From Bacteroidota bacterium (lineage in GTDB: Bacteria; Bacteroidota; Bacteroidia; Chitinophagales; UBA2359), in assembly GCA_020631675.1 (NCBI GenBank), contig JAHDGT010000026.1:1-18672 (forward strand): 18,672 bases of DNA, given 5' to 3'. Shown piece by piece: positions 15,001 to 18,672 of this stretch (position 1 is the stretch's first letter; every line of letters begins with the position of its first letter). The notes under the pieces were generated by a model. That model was given only the letters and a program-made list of their open reading frames with translations. It was not told where the DNA came from and did not search any database. The translations under genes were made by a program, and so were the position numbers.

Positions 15001-15630
15001 AGAAGTCGTGGTGGTGAACGTATTGCGGAACTACCTCTATTAAAGGTAGAAAATCAAGATTATATTCACTATGCCAAGGGTAGTGTTGTAATGAATGCGC
15101 TCAAAGAATATTTAGGTGCGGATAGCCTGAATATGGTCATGCGAAGATTTATTGCTAAGAATGCATATCAAGAGCCACCCTATACGAATACACATGATTT
15201 TGTAGAAGAACTTGAGCGCATGACACCGGACAGCTTGCAATACCTGGTCGATGATATGATCAAAGACATTGTTCTTTACAACAATAAGGCTGTAAAAGGA
15301 GAATACAGACCCTTAAATAATGGTCAATACGAACTTATATTGACCGTAGAAATTGATAAATACCGAGCAGATAAAAAGGGTAAAGAAGAAACTTTGGTTT
15401 TAGATGACTATATCTACATTGGTGTCTACGGAGATATACAAGATGGAGATGTCAAGGAGAAAGAGTTATACTATAAGCTACATAAATTCAACAAAAGAGA
15501 TAATACCCTTAAGTTGATTTTGGATGAAGCACCAAGTAGAGCCGGTATTGACCCCTATCATTTACTGATCGACAGGATCGGAGATGATAATATCGTTGAT
15601 TTGAAACTGACTATTCCTAGTCCGAATTAA
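12043..15630 (+). CDS. ABC-2 permease fused to M1 metallopeptidase
   Basis: A 1195-residue fusion. Residues 1-545 form a permease with two six-helix halves: helices near 18-36, 56-74, 104-128, 148-168, 174-194, 243-262, then 322-342, 355-373, 402-424, 443-463, 468-488 and 522-540. A thirteenth helix (568-583) leads into an M1 (gluzincin) domain, about 600-1195. The odd helix count, with a cytoplasmic N-terminus, puts the peptidase in the periplasm. Zinc site: HEMAH 930-934 and E954 (MLSETFAQYS), 19 residues after the second His where classical M1 enzymes have 18. GTMPYAE (901-907) replaces the GxMEN motif, and YAKG (1010-1013) carries the likely catalytic Tyr. This architecture (permease/M1 aminopeptidase) recurs in Bacteroidota, but its substrate is unknown to me. 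A C-x3-C-x3-C cluster (767, 771, 775) is unusual. Confidence 0.95.
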   Translation: MFKEFLFFELKHWIKSPLVYIFFLVNFLMVFSASIFEHVTVGSDMGNVNINSPFAMMSYAALVSLISVVMTTTFVNQAALKDFNHNFHSILFSAPIKRTSYLLGRFVSSVLAACIPLLGILLAVFVAPFFYEDLSMVGPNYVMAYVDTFFTFLLPNTILISAIIFALSVKFRSTSISFVGAVFLLVGYLFACNFLTTHEYAHLAIWLDPFGVNAISEITKYWTLNEKNSQWLSFAGPMLANRLLWLGIAAMIFTASYYNFSFAVRSNKARKKETQKSEIPNQHFKVLSKLPIVSTVYNKTSYLLQLLSQFKSDFFGIVKSPAFMIITFFSVINLMAGINASSIRSFPVTYLMLESIEGSLHLFIYVIILYYTGTMVWRERHNKFNEIIDAAPFPSWIPIASKYLSMLSAVIFILLIAMFTGMGMQAVQGYYIFEPIQYFKQLFLIDLGHFALLIAVSLFIHVLANNMYFGFFLFILFLVLNQFVWSALEIESNLMIIGGIPSFTYSDMHQYALGAAGLKWYNLYWLLFASILVISSVLFWARGNTLNLGKRLAAAKQRFNGKLSVSFYSVLSIWMLVGGYLFYNANILNEHVSELEENRIDMSYENLYKQYENIDQPRIVALDHTIDIHPYARKMQAFTAVVLKNKHDHPIDSIHFTTSSDYRTKIDLPNSDLVYRDDERHYYIYRLDNALYPGDSLQFYVHSDYEAQGIENEISVKWINENGTFIHSRAFMPIIGYDRNREHHNPSAREQFGLPPSGRAPELQHACSFACRNSCISSDADWISLRATVSTAADQIAIAPGTLVKEWKKNNRNYYRYELDKPVVNFYSFLSARYKVKREKWKDVDLEVYYHEGHEYNVDRIMRALRSSLSYFSENFSPYPHKQARIIEFPRYASFAQAFPGTMPYAESMGYIAKYNDVDDVDKVFHTVAHEMAHQWWGHQVLGAEMQGVTMLSETFAQYSALMALEKEYGKRISRKFLKYEMDAYLRSRGGERIAELPLLKVENQDYIHYAKGSVVMNALKEYLGADSLNMVMRRFIAKNAYQEPPYTNTHDFVEELERMTPDSLQYLVDDMIKDIVLYNNKAVKGEYRPLNNGQYELILTVEIDKYRADKKGKEETLVLDDYIYIGVYGDIQDGDVKEKELYYKLHKFNKRDNTLKLILDEAPSRAGIDPYHLLIDRIGDDNIVDLKLTIPSPN

Positions 15631-15661
15631 GGTCATAGTTTAAAGTTACCAACTTACCCGA

Positions 15662-17266
15662 TCAAGTGAATCTTTTTAAAATGGATTTCTCTAAAGTAGC
15701 GGCAGTGAGTACGCCAGCCAACATACCCCCTACTACGCCCATACCGCCCATATCCACGCCAGTGAGGTAGAGGTTTTTGATGGGGGTGGTGGCACTTAAT
15801 GCCGGACTTTTGAAGCGTTCTGGGGTGGCTTCTAAGCCGTAGATCGCACCTTTGATCGCACGGGTGTAGAAGACGGTGGTCAAGGGGGTGGAGAGTTCGT
15901 AATAGTCGAGCTTATCGATGACCTCGGGGATGTGTTCGCGCATGACGGCGAGCATACGATCGATCATGGATTGTTTGAATTTCTCGTAAGCTTCGGGGCG
16001 ATCATCTTCTAGGGTGTCTTTCCATGCTTTGACTTCCTCCCAAGAGATGAAGGTGACGCATTCTCCGGTATGTTTTTCTTTGGGTCCGGGATCGTGTTCC
16101 GGGTCTTTTAATGAAGGGTAGGAAATGTAGAGGATGTGCGGTTTTTCGTCGGGATCGCTGAAATTCCAATAGGGCTTTTCATTTCCCCATTCTTCGTATA
16201 TCCATTGATTAGCAGTGGATGCGCCCGCTTCTCGAATGTCGCCGCGAAAGCCCATATTCAAGCAGACATAAGGAGGAGAATCACCTATAGCGTTGATGCG
16301 GTTTGCCCATTTCAAAGGTAGGTTTTGACGAGTGATCAATTCATTGACCGTATTTTTCGCTCCTGCTGCCGAGATGACGATGGGAGCTTTGAAGGTCGCT
16401 CCATCTGCTAATTTCACGCCTTTTGCCTTGCCTTTTTCAATCAGTATTTCCGCTACACTTGCTTTGCAGAGGGTTAAACCACCATTGTCGATCACATTGC
16501 CTAACATGCAGGCAGCGAACTGTTTAGAGCCACCTTTGGGGTAATAAGCTCCGCTGAAAAAATGCACCTGAGTGAGGGCGTGATAGGCAAAGCTGGACTC
16601 TTTAGGAACGGAACCGATATAGCCCCAATGCACTGTTAAGATAGTACGCAAATGTCCTTCAATGCCTACTTCGTCTAAAACTTCATTAGTGGTGAGTCCC
16701 CACCAATCTTTATTGAATAAGCGATTCAGTCGACCACCCATATTGCTGACGCCCTTGGGCATGGTCTTCATTAGGAAAAAAGACTTGGAGGTACTTGCAG
16801 CTTTCTTCACACAATCAAAGTAAGCATCTAAATTGTCTGATTGCTCGGGGAAGCGTTCTTTGAGCATGGCTTCAAAATCACGGAAGTTATCCGGGAAGCC
16901 CACTTCCGAACCATCGGGCATTTTAAAGGTATCATAGACTTTGCCTAATGTGAGCATTTCTACTCCATCATTGGTCAACCATTTCAGCAATTTCGCGGGC
17001 AGGTGGTGCGCTTTCATTTGTCCGATTGCATGCACGCCCGCATCCCATTGGTAGCCTTTGCGGGCGTAGGAGTGGGTGAAGCCACCTGGGATATAATGCT
17101 GTTCTAAAACCAGTACTTTTTTGCCTTTATGGGCTAAGGCCGAAGCGCATGACATTCCTCCTATTCCAGAGCCGATGACGATCACATCCCAATTGTCTTG
17201 AGGGTATTTACCAGCTTCGTAGTTTTCGTATACGCGCTTGCCATTGTGCTTGGGGATGACGGCCAT
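15662..17266 (-). CDS. FAD-dependent oxidoreductase, RetSat/CrtI family
   Basis: A 534-residue flavoprotein of the phytoene desaturase, carotenoid isomerase and retinol saturase family. The N-terminal Rossmann motif is VIVIGSGIGG (28-37), with E55 (VLVLEQH) at the end of strand 2 holding the ribose of FAD. The PGGFTHSY (60-67) and WDAGVHAIG (74-82) segments are typical of the retinol saturase (RetSat) branch, as is the late YDTF-PDG segment. The C-terminal FAD-closing motif is NLYLTGVDMGGMGVVGGMLAG. Family members saturate, desaturate or isomerise polyenes such as carotenoids or retinol; which reaction applies here cannot be read from the sequence. No other carotenoid gene is in the window. 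The stop lies 31 bases from the convergent permease-peptidase stop, with no hairpin between them. A ceramidase-like gene lies 77 bases upstream on the same strand. Confidence 0.9.
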   Translation of the reverse strand: MAVIPKHNGKRVYENYEAGKYPQDNWDVIVIGSGIGGMSCASALAHKGKKVLVLEQHYIPGGFTHSYARKGYQWDAGVHAIGQMKAHHLPAKLLKWLTNDGVEMLTLGKVYDTFKMPDGSEVGFPDNFRDFEAMLKERFPEQSDNLDAYFDCVKKAASTSKSFFLMKTMPKGVSNMGGRLNRLFNKDWWGLTTNEVLDEVGIEGHLRTILTVHWGYIGSVPKESSFAYHALTQVHFFSGAYYPKGGSKQFAACMLGNVIDNGGLTLCKASVAEILIEKGKAKGVKLADGATFKAPIVISAAGAKNTVNELITRQNLPLKWANRINAIGDSPPYVCLNMGFRGDIREAGASTANQWIYEEWGNEKPYWNFSDPDEKPHILYISYPSLKDPEHDPGPKEKHTGECVTFISWEEVKAWKDTLEDDRPEAYEKFKQSMIDRMLAVMREHIPEVIDKLDYYELSTPLTTVFYTRAIKGAIYGLEATPERFKSPALSATTPIKNLYLTGVDMGGMGVVGGMLAGVLTAATLEKSILKRFT

Positions 17267-17304
17267 CTGAAGAAGTAATTTTGGTTGAAGATGGTATGAA
17301 GGTA

Positions 17305-17331
17305 CAAAAAGGCAAGCGCATTTTGAATGCG
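17305..17331 (-). terminator. Probable terminator of the ceramidase-like gene
   Basis: On the minus strand, 13 bases past the stop codon, CGCATT-CAA-AATGCG (17331-17317) forms a perfect six-pair stem. After six more bases comes a run of five T (17310-17306). It is weak but well placed, and suggests the two minus-strand genes here are not one simple operon. Confidence 0.45.
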
Positions 17332-17343
17332 TGCATTGCTTTT

Positions 17344-18120
17344 TCAGGCATCTATGCTTAATGACTCGCTTTCCCAGCCTTTAAAGAGCTTAACCACGTA
17401 CACCAAGCTTATGGCACTGAGCAAATGTTTGATGGTATGACCGCTCCAAATTTCAGCCGTCAGGGCGTATACTTCATGATCGAAATGCTCGCAGATCTTC
17501 GCCATGCAGTACCAGAATAGTATGTACAAGATATACTTGACATAGGTTTTCTTTTTAGGGAACAGCCAAAGTATGAAAGGCGCGATCAGCATGGGGAAGA
17601 ACTGTACAAAGGCGTATAAACGTAGATCGCCAGCACCAATGGATTCGGTATAACGCCAATAGAAAACACTGAAAATGCCTAAGGGCAATAAGGTATAGAA
17701 GGCGTATTCTCCTTGTTTTCGCCCTATGAAATCATAAATGAGTAAAGAGAAGATGGGCATGAACATGAGGGTCATGGGTAGGCGATCCCATGCTAAGGAC
17801 AGGTTATCAGGGGCGAGGTGATATTGTGCCGAACCGAAGCAAGCCGTGAAGATGGCGCAAGATAGAATGACGGGTATGAGTTTGGCTACCGTACCAGGGC
17901 GTTTCGACCAGTTTTTAAGGCTTTCTCTCAAGCCCCATATACCGATGAATAAGAAAGGTATATTACTGACCACATCCCAGAAGTTGGGAATGCCGAATAG
18001 GGTTCTTTGGTCGGCATAATTGTGGTAAGTCACATCTTGGGGAATTGGTCCGTAGAATGCAAGCGCTGCTACAAAAAGGATGAAGACGCAGGCTATGATC
18101 GGATATCTGTAGTTTGACAT
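17344..18120 (-). CDS. CREST-family membrane hydrolase, alkaline ceramidase-like
   Basis: A 258-residue polytopic membrane protein with about seven helices (first at about 8-24). It carries the CREST superfamily zinc site: S97-x3-H101 (GSAQYH), D112 (LAWDRLPMT) and H228-x3-H232 (SGHTIKH). It also has the family's N-terminal NFWDVVSNIPFLFIG segment (47-61). Known relatives include alkaline ceramidases, which cut the amide bond of ceramides to give a sphingoid base and a fatty acid, PAQR receptors and Per1. Bacteroidota often make sphingolipids, so breakdown or remodelling of ceramide in the inner membrane is a reasonable role, but this is inferred from family and phylum. The gene appears monocistronic, bounded by terminators at 17305-17331 and 18171-18207. 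No clear promoter box is seen. Confidence 0.85.
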   Translation of the reverse strand: MSNYRYPIIACVFILFVAALAFYGPIPQDVTYHNYADQRTLFGIPNFWDVVSNIPFLFIGIWGLRESLKNWSKRPGTVAKLIPVILSCAIFTACFGSAQYHLAPDNLSLAWDRLPMTLMFMPIFSLLIYDFIGRKQGEYAFYTLLPLGIFSVFYWRYTESIGAGDLRLYAFVQFFPMLIAPFILWLFPKKKTYVKYILYILFWYCMAKICEHFDHEVYALTAEIWSGHTIKHLLSAISLVYVVKLFKGWESESLSIDA

Positions 18121-18170
18121 GGGCTTTGTATTTTGTTTCTATTACACCTTTTAAATTATCTGGTTCAATG

Positions 18171-18207
18171 AAAAAAAGGGACTGCCTTGAATCAAGACAG
18201 TCCCTTT
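18171..18207 (-). terminator. Rho-independent terminator of the right-edge gene
   Basis: AAAGGGACTG (18175-18184) pairs with CAGTCCCTTT (18198-18207); inside, CTTG-AAT-CAAG extends the stem. On the minus strand it lies about 45 bases after the stop at 18253 and ends in seven T. Confidence 0.88.
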
Positions 18208-18252
18208 AGTTTTTAATGAGTTTTGGCACTGCATAAAAGCATGCCTATCGCC

Positions 18253-18672
18253 TTATGGGCAGTAATAATAGAAATTACCACAAGTCTTCATGAAGTGTAC
18301 ATCACACTTGCCGTTTTTAGCAGCGATCTTGAAGGCTTGGCGATCCCGTTCATTCGTATTCAGGTTCACGCATTGGTAGCCGTGATAGTCGGCAAAGCCT
18401 AAAACGCCCTTCGTTCCTTCTGGTACAACCGCATCAGAGAAGTCGCTAGCTTTCACGCTTGCGAAGCCATTCGCATAGCCCAGATTCGTGAACACATAGT
18501 TTAAATAACTACGGTCGAAACTATTGCCATCATACCTGGATTTCAACAAGTTATAGAACTCTGCCGCACTTAAAGCATGAGCATCTCCGAACTGCGGATT
18601 AGTACCCAGTTTAGTGATGTTCCTAGCTGAACAAGAAGTGTCGAATAAGCCATTAGCTTTAGCTGGAGTAGC
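18253..18672 (-). CDS. C-terminal part of an unrecognised protein
   Basis: The frame is open from the right edge to a TAA at 18255-18253, giving 139 residues; the true start lies outside the window. A TTG at 18549 could be mistaken for a start, but the 41 codons before it are also open and read as ordinary protein (ending DAHALSAAEFYN). I do not recognise the family. The visible part is polar, with no membrane helix. Its last 30 residues carry two cysteines near CDVHFMKTCGNFYYYCP plus a final one, and an earlier Cys lies in HGYQCVN. Cysteines and Asn/Gly/Tyr richness suggest a folded secreted or cell-surface domain. No T9SS sorting domain is seen at this end. Confidence 0.7.
   Translation of the reverse strand, partial: ATPAKANGLFDTSCSARNITKLGTNPQFGDAHALSAAEFYNLLKSRYDGNSFDRSYLNYVFTNLGYANGFASVKASDFSDAVVPEGTKGVLGFADYHGYQCVNLNTNERDRQAFKIAAKNGKCDVHFMKTCGNFYYYCP

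Noticed and set aside
18253..18549. A complete 98-residue gene at the right edge
   Set aside because: The apparent start is a TTG inside a frame that stays open to the window end, so this is the C-terminal part of a longer protein.

Overview
The window looks like a chromosomal segment from a Bacteroidota bacterium. Four things point that way: a single-chain SecD-SecF fusion, a secreted protein ending in a type IX secretion (T9SS) type A sorting domain, a LytS-type histidine kinase paired with a LytTR regulator, and several TAnnTTTG promoter -7 elements with no clear Shine-Dalgarno sequences. I cannot name the genus. No tRNA, rRNA, CRISPR array, transposase or prophage gene is visible.

Layout. 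Bases 1-600: a possible gene start at the left edge, then a gene-free stretch holding copy 1 of a structured repeat and the secDF terminator. 601-3720 (-): secDF. 3721-4370: a gene-free divergent region with repeat copy 2 on the minus strand and two further hairpins. 4371-5153 (+): secreted M48 metallopeptidase. 5200-5553 (-): orphan 117-residue protein, facing the M48 gene across a shared bidirectional terminator. 5601-6732 (+): overlapping pair of GNAT acetyltransferase and six-helix membrane protein. 6739-8826 (-): large T9SS-sorted, gingipain-like secreted protein. 8848-9204: gene-free, with repeat copy 3. 9205-10934 (-): LytTR response regulator and histidine kinase, overlapping by 4 bases. 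11106-15630 (+), divergent from them: ABC ATPase and a 1195-residue fusion of an ABC permease with an M1 metallopeptidase. 15662-17266 (-): FAD-dependent RetSat/CrtI-type oxidoreductase. 17344-18120 (-): CREST-family (alkaline ceramidase-like) membrane hydrolase. 18253 to the right edge (-): C-terminal part of an unrecognised protein.

How the genes may work together. The kinase, regulator, ATPase and permease-peptidase fusion form a plausible unit for sensing and handling an envelope or peptide signal. It has a 156-base divergent control region carrying candidate promoters and a direct repeat. SecDF, the M48 protease and the T9SS cargo all concern protein export and envelope quality. The last two complete genes concern lipids or isoprenoids.

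The most unusual signal is non-coding. Three copies of a GC-rich element of about 135 bases occur within 9 kb, in both orientations. Their ends and an 18-base hairpin core are invariant, while the flanking helices differ between copies by compensating changes. That is the signature of selected structure, in RNA or single-stranded DNA. Two copies also share a tail of about 115 bases.
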